Below, piece after piece: positions 1 through 8,497 of a stretch of DNA of 49,306 nt. A program made the position numbers and the translations under genes. The stretch lies in NCBI GenBank assembly GCA_017880775.1, contig JADGRQ010000006.1, forward strand, positions 152,047 to 201,352, read 5' to 3'. The notes below the pieces were generated by a model, which was not told the origin of the DNA, made no database searches, and worked only from the letters and a program-made list of their open reading frames with translations. The DNA is from Burkholderiales bacterium. GTDB taxonomy: Bacteria; Pseudomonadota; Gammaproteobacteria; Burkholderiales; SG8-39. The stretch's first letter is position 1; each line of letters starts with the position of its first letter.

Positions 1-1052
1 AGAACCTGCAGGTTCAGGCCGGTCGCGGTCACGATCAGGTCGGCCTCGAGTTCGGCGCCCGACCGCAGCTTCAGGCCCTTCTCGGTGAAGGTCTCGATCT
101 GGTCGGTGACCACGGACGCACGCTTGGTCTTGATGGCCTGGAAGAGATCGCCGTTCGGCACCAGGCACAGCCGCTGCTCCCAAGGGTTGTAGCGCGGCGT
201 GAAATGCCTGTCGACGTCGTAGTCGGGCCCCAGCGCCATACGCACGCCGCCCAGAATCAACTGCTTCGCGCGCGCCGGGTTGCGCCGGCACAGGTTGAAG
301 AAGTACATGCCGAGCAACACCCGCTTCCAGCGCGTGATGCCGTAGGCGAGCCTGGACGGCAGGTAGCGGCGCAGCCAGTTCGCCATGCCGTCTTCTGCGG
401 GCCGCGCGACGACGTAGGTGGGCGAACGCTGCAGCATGGTCACGTGCGCGGCCTTTTTTGCCAGCTCCGGCACCAGCGTCACGGCCGTGGCGCCGCTGCC
501 GATCACCACCACGCGCTTGCCGGCGTAGTCGATGTCGTCGGTCCACTTCTGCGGGTGCACGATGCGGCCTGCAAAGCGCTCGGTGCCGGGAAATTCAGGC
601 GTATAGCCTTCAGCGTAGCTGTAGTAGCCGCCGCACACGAAGAGGAAATTGCAGCTGATGCGCACCAACTCATTCGCGCTGCCGCGCTCGGCCTCGACTG
701 TCCACTTCGCGTCCTGTGTTGACCAGGATGCGCGCTTGACCTGGTGGCCGAAGCGGATTTTGCGGTCGATGCCATGGTCTCTTGCCGTGTCCTGCACGTA
801 CTTCAGGATCGACGGCCCGTCGGCGATGGCCTTCGCCTCTTCCCACGGCCGGAACGAGTAGCCGAGCGTGTACATGTCCGAATCGGAGCGAACGCCCGGG
901 TAGCGGAACAGGTCCCAAGTGCCGCCGATGCGCTCGCGGCCCTCGAGGATGGCGTAGCTTCGGTCGGGGCAACGGGCCTGCAGGTGGTAGCCAGCGCCGA
1001 TGCCGGAAAGGCCCGCGCCGACGATCAGCACGTCGAAATGTTCGATGGTCAT
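1..1052 (-). CDS. Flavin-containing (Baeyer-Villiger type) monooxygenase, partial
   Basis: NAD(P)H- and FAD-dependent monooxygenase of the EthA/Baeyer-Villiger type, expected to insert one oxygen atom into ketones or heteroatom substrates in the cytoplasm. The start ATG at 1052 gives MTIEHFDVLIVGAGLSGIGA, a standard N-terminal FAD-binding GxGxxG fold. The centre carries FAGRIVHPQKWTD, a match to the BVMO fingerprint FxGxxxHxxxW, followed by the NADPH-binding VVVIGSGATAV. Near the window edge, DLIVTATGLNLQV is the typical ATG motif. About 350 residues are present; the family is usually around 490, so the C-terminus lies outside the window. The substrate cannot be told from sequence. It stands alone, with a 184-base gap to the divergent cupredoxin gene. 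Confidence 0.9.
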   Translation of the reverse strand, partial: MTIEHFDVLIVGAGLSGIGAGYHLQARCPDRSYAILEGRERIGGTWDLFRYPGVRSDSDMYTLGYSFRPWEEAKAIADGPSILKYVQDTARDHGIDRKIRFGHQVKRASWSTQDAKWTVEAERGSANELVRISCNFLFVCGGYYSYAEGYTPEFPGTERFAGRIVHPQKWTDDIDYAGKRVVVIGSGATAVTLVPELAKKAAHVTMLQRSPTYVVARPAEDGMANWLRRYLPSRLAYGITRWKRVLLGMYFFNLCRRNPARAKQLILGGVRMALGPDYDVDRHFTPRYNPWEQRLCLVPNGDLFQAIKTKRASVVTDQIETFTEKGLKLRSGAELEADLIVTATGLNLQV

Positions 1053-1236
1053 GGTGCCAAACCTGTTCAGAATACCACCAGGGCGCGGCCAGTGCGCTGA
1101 CACACTGCGCTAGGCCGCTTTAACTTGATTCGCACGGCCGCCGGCCTCGACGCTTACCGTCAGCGCCGCACCAGCGAGTCGGGGATCACGGCGGGTTTCC
1201 TCGGCGTCGAAGGCGCAGGTTGTATACACTTACCAC

Positions 1237-1683
1237 TTGATCGCAACATTCAAGCGCACGGGCAAACGGGTTCTTCCTGCGGGCGTCGCCGCTCTCGGAA
1301 TCGCGCTTGGCGCATTCAGGGGAGATCTAGCGGCAGCGGACCCGCCGGCGCCGTCGGTCGACTGGTCCCGCGCCGAGCTTGTGACCGTTCAAATGGTGGA
1401 GGATCGCTTCATTCCGAATCAGTTCCTCTTTCGGCATGGCGTTCCCTATCGTCTGCATCTGGAAAACAACGGCAGTGAAATGCACGAATTCACGGCACCC
1501 GAATTCTTCAAGGCGATCGTCGTGAAGAATCCCGAGGTCCTGGAGCGGGAACAAAATGAAGTGTTGCTGCACCCGAATGAGCGCAAGGACCTCTATTTCG
1601 TCGCGCCCAAGCCCGGCCATTACGCGTTGATCTGCGCGGATCACGACTGGGACGGCATGCAGGGCGACATCACCGTCGAGTAG
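1237..1683 (+). CDS. Periplasmic cupredoxin-like protein
   Basis: A 148-residue secreted small blue-copper-type protein, probably an electron carrier or copper-binding periplasmic protein. A hydrophobic N-terminal segment (about residues 11-34, ending LAAA) looks like a signal peptide. The cupredoxin core carries a plausible type-1 copper set: His83 in GSEMHEFTAP, then Cys133, His136 and Met141 in ICADHDWDGMQG. This matches the family's late C-H-M cluster. The start is TTG at 1237; no in-frame ATG precedes it and no strong Shine-Dalgarno is visible, so the exact start is uncertain. It has no obvious operon partner. Which oxidoreductase it serves is unknown; the PQQ-alcohol oxidation genes of this window are 11 kb away. 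Confidence 0.75.
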   Translation: MIATFKRTGKRVLPAGVAALGIALGAFRGDLAAADPPAPSVDWSRAELVTVQMVEDRFIPNQFLFRHGVPYRLHLENNGSEMHEFTAPEFFKAIVVKNPEVLEREQNEVLLHPNERKDLYFVAPKPGHYALICADHDWDGMQGDITVE

Positions 1684-1849
1684 TCTGGACGGCGTTTCAG
1701 TCAAACGGCCATGGCATCGACTTCGGCAGCGTCATCGCGGGAAGCGCGGCCGGCGCCTTGTCGCGCTCGGGCGCGTCGACCGCGCGCCATCACGGCGTGA
1801 CGCGGTCCACATGCGCGGGCTCGATAGGTTGTTTGCGTTCAGTTCTGGA

Positions 1850-2299
1850 TCACTTGCGCTTCGACGTCCTTTGGCCACCACGGCGGAAAATGGCGTCGGC
1901 TTCCTTCTTCTGCACGTCCGACATGCCGGCATAGAGAGCCGCGAAAACCGGCGTAAGTCGCTTGATTCCGTCTGCGTGGGCATCGGTTATCTCACCGTAG
2001 GACTTGAGATCGTCGACAGCAGTCATTGTCTTGGCATGTTCAAACCGGCTGCGCGTAAGTGCATCCATCGATTTTGCATTTTCGCGCATCACCTCAGCGA
2101 CCTTGGTCCACTGGTCTTCCTGTGCCGGTGTGATTTTGAGCTTGGCGTGCATATCGGCAATACGTGCTTCGACGCGGGGCTCGCCAGTAACCTTTGCAGC
2201 GAATACGACACCGGGACCGAAGGCGATGACGGCGAACAGCACCGCCGACGCAACAGCGTGGGCAACTGCATACGTGGACTGATCGCTGCTTCGTTTCAT
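1850..2299 (-). CDS. Spy/CpxP family (LTXXQ) periplasmic protein
   Basis: A 149-residue exported helical protein of the Spy/CpxP superfamily, whose members act as periplasmic chaperones or envelope-stress sensors. The ATG at 2299 follows a good GGAGAC ribosome site 6 bases upstream. Residues 1-35 form a signal peptide ending near VVFAAK. The mature part contains LKITPAQEDQW, the LTxxQ-type signature, inside a charged helix, and PVFAALYAGMSDVQKKEADA, the second signature-like segment seen in this family. The reading frame stays open upstream to 2731, but that part lies opposite the proline-repeat coding region of the next gene and is not real. It lies just downstream of, and on the same strand as, the FecR/DUF6600 gene, separated by 61 bases; co-expression is plausible. 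Confidence 0.8.
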   Translation of the reverse strand: MKRSSDQSTYAVAHAVASAVLFAVIAFGPGVVFAAKVTGEPRVEARIADMHAKLKITPAQEDQWTKVAEVMRENAKSMDALTRSRFEHAKTMTAVDDLKSYGEITDAHADGIKRLTPVFAALYAGMSDVQKKEADAIFRRGGQRTSKRK

Positions 2300-2360
2300 A
2301 AATTGTCTCCATCCTGGGGTAAGCACTGGCGTTTCGACCGACTGGCAATTCCGGGCGGGG

Positions 2361-4712
2361 CTACGGTTTTCGTTTCTGATCTTCTTCCTCGGCTTTTTTC
2401 CGCTCGGCCGATTTAGGCGCCGCAGGCGCCAGCTTCGGAGCGGGCGGCTGTGCTGCGGGCGGCGGTTGCGGCGGCGGCGTTGGTCGCGCGGCCGGTGCCG
2501 GCGGCCGGACGGGCGGTGGCGCGACTTGCGGCGCCGCTGCCGGTGCCACGGGTTGCACACGCGGCTCGGGCCTCGCACGTTGTGGTGCTTGCGCGATCGG
2601 TACGGGCGGAAGTACTGGCGGCGACGCGATTGGCGGTGGCCTGACCTGTGGCGGTACGACCAGGGGCGGCGCCGGCCGTGCGATCGCTCGCACAGGCGGC
2701 TCGGGCCTTGCCCGTTGCGGTGCTTGCGCAATCGGTACGGGCGGACGTACCGGCGCTGACGCGATTGGCGGCGATGTCACCGGCGGTCGCTCGACCCGGG
2801 GTGGCACCGCAGGTGTCACGATTCGATCGCGCTGCGCGGGCCTGGCCACTTGCTGCGGTGGTTGCGTAACTGCTGCAGACGGACCAGCAGGCGGTGACGC
2901 GATTGGCGGCGACGTCACCGGCGGCCGCTCGACCCGGGGTGGCGTCGCGGGTGTCACGACTTGATCGCGCTGCGCGGGCCTGGCCGCTTGCTGCGGTGGT
3001 TGCGTAACCGCTGCGGACGGACCAGCGGGCGGTGGCGATATTGGCGGCGACGTCACCGGTGGTTGCTCGACCCGGGGTGGCGCCGCTGGTGTCATTACCT
3101 GATCGGGTCGTCCGCGCCCATCTTTGGATCTGCCGGCCGGCGGCGGGGGTGCGGTCGGCGGCTTTGCTTGCGCGGTGGCGACAACGGTGACTTTGGGTGC
3201 CGGCACCGGCGTAACCGGTTTCAATGCCTTGCGCGCCGCTTCTTCAAGCGGCGTGCCCGGCTTTGCCGCCAGTTGCTGTTGCTGCGCGGCCAAGCCGACG
3301 GGCGCCGCCGGGGGTGCGCTGCGAGCGACGATGGCACGCTCGCGGTTGGGCGGCTTGGCGCCGGGGGCCGCGGCGCCATGCAAACTTTGCGGTACCGGCG
3401 CCACGGGGGCGACCGCCGAGACCAGGGCGCTGACGATCGCGTCTTTGGACACCGGCACCGCTGCCTTCGCCACCGACTGCGCGTGCGCGAACGCGGTCGT
3501 CGGCACGGCGACAACCGCGCCGGGCACCTGCCGGTTGCCATATACGATCTTGGCCACGTTGGTGGTGTTGTAGACGTTGGTGATCGTGGCAGTGTTGATC
3601 CTCGTGTTGCTGCGGTTTATCTTGTCGAAATAGCCGCGGCTCGCGGCATAGGACGGCCGGTAGACGTCGCGCGGCGCAAGCGGAAACCAGGCGACAGCGC
3701 CGCCGCTGCCGAGGGAAATCGATAACTGAAAATTGCTGCCGCCGACAAAGGCGACCAGCGCGGGTGCATAGACCGCCCGCGCAGCGAGCGGACCAGGCAC
3801 CCAGCCCCAGGTGCCGCGGAGATTGGCCCAGCGGCCGTAATGCGACACGGCAAAGCCCCAGGGCGCGTCGTCCACCCACGTCCAGCCCCACGGGTCGACC
3901 CACGCCCAATGTCCCTCGTGGTACGGCGTCCAGCCGGCGGCCACGCGATTCGGCACCCAGACGTTGCCGTAACCCGGGTCGGTGCGCCAGGTGCCGTTGG
4001 TATCGAGGTCTTCATAGCCGACCACGTCGCTCGATACGTAACGCGCGGATGCCGAATTGTCGCTGAGGCGATCACGGTCGCTTGCCCAGCGGTCGAAATC
4101 GTCATTACGCAGCGCTTCAACGGGCTGATAGTCGCGCAGGCCGGTGCCCGCGAATCGATAGCCTTTACCGGAATCGATCACGTATGACGCGCCGTCGCCA
4201 TACACCTCGCCCTGCCCGCTTTGCACCATCACCGCCGTTGCGTTACCTGCAGGATCCACCTCGATGCGGTATTCGCCGGGCTGGCGCAGCGTGAACGCGA
4301 GGTTCGGCGTGTCGACCTCAAAGGCCTGGCCGGGGTCGAGGCGGCGCACCCGGACTTTCAGCGTACCCTGCGCCAACTGCACCTGCGCGATGTGGTCGTC
4401 GAGATTGAGCAGGGTTACGCTGGTGCTGGCACCCATGCGCAAAGCCGCTCCACCGACTTGCACTTCGGCGCGCGAATCGACATCAGCCCAAAGGCGGTCG
4501 CCGGTGGTCAGCGGCCGATTCAGCGGCGCCTGCACCCAATCGTCTTCACCGGCGGGCGAAAAACTGACCGCCCCCGACACATAGCCGAGACGCGCAGCGC
4601 GCGATGGCGGGTCCGCCGCGGCCCAGCCGCTCAGGGCGAACACGGCGATGCCGGCTAGCAAGACCCAAAGCCGTGGGCGGGAAGTTGGCATTTGCATGGG
4701 GATGCTTGACAT
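2361..4712 (-). CDS. FecR-domain/DUF6600 protein with long proline-rich tail
   Basis: A 783-residue secreted envelope protein of unknown role. A signal peptide (residues 1-33, ending GWAAA) leads into a FecR-like beta domain (about 40-190; GYVSGAVSFSPAGEDDW at its start). Next is a Trp/Tyr/Gly-rich segment (about 225-330; GHWAWVDPWGWTWVDDAPWG) typical of DUF6600 proteins. From about residue 430 to the end the sequence is low-complexity, dominated by Pro, Ala, Arg and Val, with near-perfect repeats of 45-46 residues. The last residues are Lys/Glu/Arg-rich. The start at 4712 is the first ATG with a signal peptide. Relatives are usually encoded alone or beside sigma-factor or envelope genes. The tail may span or bind peptidoglycan, but that is inference only. 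Confidence 0.8.
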   Translation of the reverse strand: MSSIPMQMPTSRPRLWVLLAGIAVFALSGWAAADPPSRAARLGYVSGAVSFSPAGEDDWVQAPLNRPLTTGDRLWADVDSRAEVQVGGAALRMGASTSVTLLNLDDHIAQVQLAQGTLKVRVRRLDPGQAFEVDTPNLAFTLRQPGEYRIEVDPAGNATAVMVQSGQGEVYGDGASYVIDSGKGYRFAGTGLRDYQPVEALRNDDFDRWASDRDRLSDNSASARYVSSDVVGYEDLDTNGTWRTDPGYGNVWVPNRVAAGWTPYHEGHWAWVDPWGWTWVDDAPWGFAVSHYGRWANLRGTWGWVPGPLAARAVYAPALVAFVGGSNFQLSISLGSGGAVAWFPLAPRDVYRPSYAASRGYFDKINRSNTRINTATITNVYNTTNVAKIVYGNRQVPGAVVAVPTTAFAHAQSVAKAAVPVSKDAIVSALVSAVAPVAPVPQSLHGAAAPGAKPPNRERAIVARSAPPAAPVGLAAQQQQLAAKPGTPLEEAARKALKPVTPVPAPKVTVVATAQAKPPTAPPPPAGRSKDGRGRPDQVMTPAAPPRVEQPPVTSPPISPPPAGPSAAVTQPPQQAARPAQRDQVVTPATPPRVERPPVTSPPIASPPAGPSAAVTQPPQQVARPAQRDRIVTPAVPPRVERPPVTSPPIASAPVRPPVPIAQAPQRARPEPPVRAIARPAPPLVVPPQVRPPPIASPPVLPPVPIAQAPQRARPEPRVQPVAPAAAPQVAPPPVRPPAPAARPTPPPQPPPAAQPPAPKLAPAAPKSAERKKAEEEDQKRKP
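2761..3108 (-). repeat. 138-bp tandem repeat in proline-rich coding region
   Basis: The anchor attggcggcga recurs at 2764, 2902 and 3040, a strict 138-base (46-codon) period with two full copies and one partial copy. Copies differ by scattered substitutions but stay in frame. Each encodes a unit containing PPRVERPPVTSPPI and QPPQQ. A related 135-base period lies just before it: gcttgcgc anchors at 2587 and 2722. This looks like recent in-frame expansion inside the DUF6600 gene, and such repeats are prone to copy-number change or assembly collapse. Confidence 0.9.
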
Positions 4713-4976
4713 AGGAATGCGCCGCGAAACAGTTCAAACAGCCGGAGGCGAAAAAGTCTGCGGCGACATTCCGCAACGGCTCGCGGAAGCGTAAGACCGC
4801 ACCACCAAAACGCCACGATCCAGATTATAATTTTCTACTTCGAAGCGAGGTCGTTCTGTGCGATAGCACACATATCGAGGATTGTTACTGCAACCTATGA
4901 TTCAGCCAGTCGGGCGTCTTGATCACCGACCTGCCCGCTTTAGCGCTACCAGTTGGCGGTTTGCAATGTCCAGGTT

Positions 4977-5294
4977 ATGAGCACATCCCGCGCTTTCCAG
5001 ATGGCCATCGTTCTGCTTGCCACAGGGTGCGCAGCAGCGCATTGGGAGAAGCCCGGCGCGGATGCGGCCAGCGCGGAAAGCGACCTGCTGGCCTGCCGTC
5101 AGAGCGCCCAAGTAACCGTGGGAAGGGACCCTGCGCTGAACAGTATCGTGCGGCCGGCGGCCGCGAGGAACGGGTTGGTCACGATGCAGTCCTCGCAGGA
5201 GCTGAACTCGGAGCGCCAGATGCGCGAGTTCCAGGCGACCCAGGAATGCATGCGCGCGAAGGGCTACCGGTTGAAACCCGCGGCGGCACGGTGA
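4977..5294 (+). CDS. Small putative lipoprotein
   Basis: A 105-residue predicted lipoprotein without recognised function. The ATG at 4977 is preferred over an in-frame TTG at 4953 because it puts a short hydrophobic signal directly before a lipobox-like LLATGC, with the lipidated Cys at residue 18. The mature part is polar, with a second and third Cys (in LLACRQSAQ and TQECMRAKGY). The layout, a Cys-containing segment near the start of the mature chain and an ECMRAKGY-type ending, resembles many short proteobacterial lipoproteins annotated as hypothetical. It converges on asnS with a 92-base gap. Confidence 0.7.
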   Translation: MSTSRAFQMAIVLLATGCAAAHWEKPGADAASAESDLLACRQSAQVTVGRDPALNSIVRPAAARNGLVTMQSSQELNSERQMREFQATQECMRAKGYRLKPAAAR

Positions 5295-5386
5295 ACTGCC
5301 TTCCCTTCCCGATTACGGTCTTACCAAATTGCCAAATACCGCATCAGTGATGATGATGCGATCAATCGTGCGAGGGCAATGCGCCT

Positions 5387-6787
<1,401 letters not shown>

Positions 6788-6860
6788 GTCGCGATGTTAT
6801 CAAGCGGGAGGCGTAAGCTTCGCCGAATCGCAGACAGATTGGAAGACGCGACAACCCCCC

Positions 6861-7967
6861 ATGGCACTCAAACGTCCGAAAGGCGCCTCCGGCACACTGG
6901 TCGTGCTCGAGCATGCGTCGAAGATACTCAAGGACAATCCGCTCGGCGATCCGCACCTGCGCAAGCTCGCGGTGTGGCTGCCGCCGCAATACGACGAAGG
7001 CCCGGGCAGGCGCCGCTTCCCGGTGCTCTATGACCTAGTCGGCTTCACCGGCTCCGGCCTCGCGCACACCAACTGGAAGCCGTTCGGCGACAACGTCCCG
7101 GAACGCGCGGCGCGGCTGATCCGCGAGCAGAAGATGGGTCCGGCGATTGTCGTGTTTCCGGACTGCTTCACCGCGCTCGGCGGCAACCAGTACGTGAACT
7201 CGTCCGCGATCGGCAACTACGCGGACTATCTCACGCGCGAGATCATTGCCTTCGTCGACCGAGAGTTCCGCACGCTGGCAGGCCGCGAGCATCGCGGCTG
7301 CTTCGGCAAGTCATCCGGCGGCTACGGCGCGATCGTTCACGGCATGAAGTACGCGAAATACTGGGGAGCGGTCGCCGACCATTCCGGCGACGCGTATTTC
7401 GATTTCATCTACTGGCACGACTGGCCGAACACGTTGAACGATCTCGCCAGACATCGCGCGCCGAAGCGCAAAGCCGGCGCCTACGACGCGCGCCGCGAGG
7501 CGAACCGCAAGGGCCTCGCCGAGGGGTTCGACGACGGGCGCATCAGGCGCTTTCTCGCGCAGGTGTGGAAAAAGGAGAAGCTGACGACAGCGCAGGGACA
7601 CTGCATGATGAACCTGTGCATGGCGGCCACCTACGACCCGGACCCGAAGGCGCCGCTGGGTTTCCGCGTTCCGTTCAACCTCGAATCGGGCGAAGTCATC
7701 GAGCAGCGCTGGAACAGGTGGCGCGGGCACGACCCGATCAACCTGGTCGCGAAATACCGCGACAACTTGAAGTCGCTGCGCGGCATCTACATCGATTGCG
7801 GCTGGCGCGACCAGTATCACATCCACTACGGCGCGCGCATCCTGTCCAAGCGCCTTGCGACCGCCGGCATCCGGCACACCTACGTGGAATTCGACGACGA
7901 CCACTCGGATGTCGACTACCGGATGGACACGAGCCTGCCGTTCCTCTACGGGGCATTGAAACCTTAG
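6861..7967 (+). CDS. Putative esterase (alpha/beta hydrolase, esterase D-like)
   Basis: A 368-residue serine hydrolase of the putative-esterase (PF00756-like) type related to esterase D and enterochelin esterase. The start ATG at 6861 gives MALKRPKGASGTLVVLEHAS; the frame is open upstream but that part overlaps asnS on the other strand. The fold starts with LAVWLPPQYDEG and FPVLYDLVGFTG. The nucleophile is probably the Ser in GCFGKSSGGYGAIVHG, a variant GxSxG elbow. A downstream YVEFDDDHSDVDYR could supply the acid and His. The natural substrate is unknown. There is no signal peptide, so it is probably cytoplasmic. The small winged-helix-like gene starts 17 bases downstream on the same strand and may be cotranscribed. 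Confidence 0.85.
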   Translation: MALKRPKGASGTLVVLEHASKILKDNPLGDPHLRKLAVWLPPQYDEGPGRRRFPVLYDLVGFTGSGLAHTNWKPFGDNVPERAARLIREQKMGPAIVVFPDCFTALGGNQYVNSSAIGNYADYLTREIIAFVDREFRTLAGREHRGCFGKSSGGYGAIVHGMKYAKYWGAVADHSGDAYFDFIYWHDWPNTLNDLARHRAPKRKAGAYDARREANRKGLAEGFDDGRIRRFLAQVWKKEKLTTAQGHCMMNLCMAATYDPDPKAPLGFRVPFNLESGEVIEQRWNRWRGHDPINLVAKYRDNLKSLRGIYIDCGWRDQYHIHYGARILSKRLATAGIRHTYVEFDDDHSDVDYRMDTSLPFLYGALKP

Positions 7968-7984
7968 GACGAGGAGTATTTCAG

Positions 7985-8230
7985 TTGCGTGAAATCCTGC
8001 AATACCTGAAAGACCACGGCGAGCAGCTCGACTCGGAGATCGCCACCGGGACGAGAATCTCGCTTGCAGAGGTGCGCCTTCGCGTGTCTGACCTGTCAGC
8101 CCGGGGGGAAGTGATGACGTGCCGTGTGACTCGATTCAAGAACGGCACGAAGAGCGAGGGATTGCTCTGCCGGGTGGCGGGATTCAGTCCGCCGGCCGCC
8201 CCCGGCAGGAAGACGAAGGCGCCGATGTAG
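7985..8230 (+). CDS. Small winged-helix-like protein, copy 1
   Basis: An 81-residue protein starting at TTG 7985, chosen because GAGGAG lies 8 bases upstream. Its N-terminal 40 residues (LREILQYLKDHGEQLDSEIA onward, then SLAEVRLRVSDLSARGEV) look like a helix-turn-helix of the winged type. The following TCRVTRFKNGTKSEG may be the wing. The C-terminal tail is PPAAPGRKTKAPM, basic and proline-rich. A second gene at 46871-47146 encodes a protein with about 53 identical residues out of 80, the same TTG start and the same GAGGAG site. A DNA-binding role is plausible but unproven. It sits 17 bases after the esterase gene and is closed by a strong terminator. Confidence 0.75.
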   Translation: MREILQYLKDHGEQLDSEIATGTRISLAEVRLRVSDLSARGEVMTCRVTRFKNGTKSEGLLCRVAGFSPPAAPGRKTKAPM

Positions 8231-8250
8231 GCGGACGCGATTCCCAATTG

Positions 8251-8284
8251 AAAAGCCCCGCGGTCAGGCGGGGCTTTTCTTTTG
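8251..8284. terminator. Rho-independent terminator (bidirectional)
   Basis: Perfect 11-base stem aaaagccccgc (8251-8261) / gcggggctttt (8268-8278) with a 6-base loop, followed by ttcttt on the plus strand. It ends the esterase and winged-helix transcript 20 bases after the stop codon. The A/T-rich flanks would also let it work on the minus strand. Confidence 0.93.
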
Positions 8285-8316
8285 CCACTATCCGTGGCAG
8301 TGCCGTAGTAACGGCA
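8284..8316. repeat. Two adjacent short hairpins
   Basis: GCCAC (8284-8288) pairs with GTGGC (8294-8298), and TGCCGT (8301-8306) pairs with ACGGCA (8311-8316), each perfect with a 4-5 base loop. They lie directly after the terminator. They could be a secondary termination structure or an interspersed palindromic element; no second copy was noticed in this window. Confidence 0.4.
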
Positions 8317-8497
8317 GACTCAGGACACTTGCGTGTCGTTTCACGTCAACTGGCTTCTCATGGTCATCGCTATAGAGTCTCCTCTTGCCGCGTGGATTCG
8401 GTGCACCGTGAATGGGTCGGCCACGCATTCACTTTACTCCCTGACTGCCGCCAGTCAATGCATTCGCCGAGAAGCGCATGATTGTTGACAATTCGCG

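Noticed and set aside
4826-4831. TATAAT as a promoter for the small lipoprotein gene
   Set aside because: No matching -35 box at 16-18 bases and about 145 bases from the start codon; only an AT-rich patch.
5341-5360. gcatca / tgatgc hairpin as terminator between the lipoprotein and asnS
   Set aside because: Short, not GC-rich and without a T-tract.
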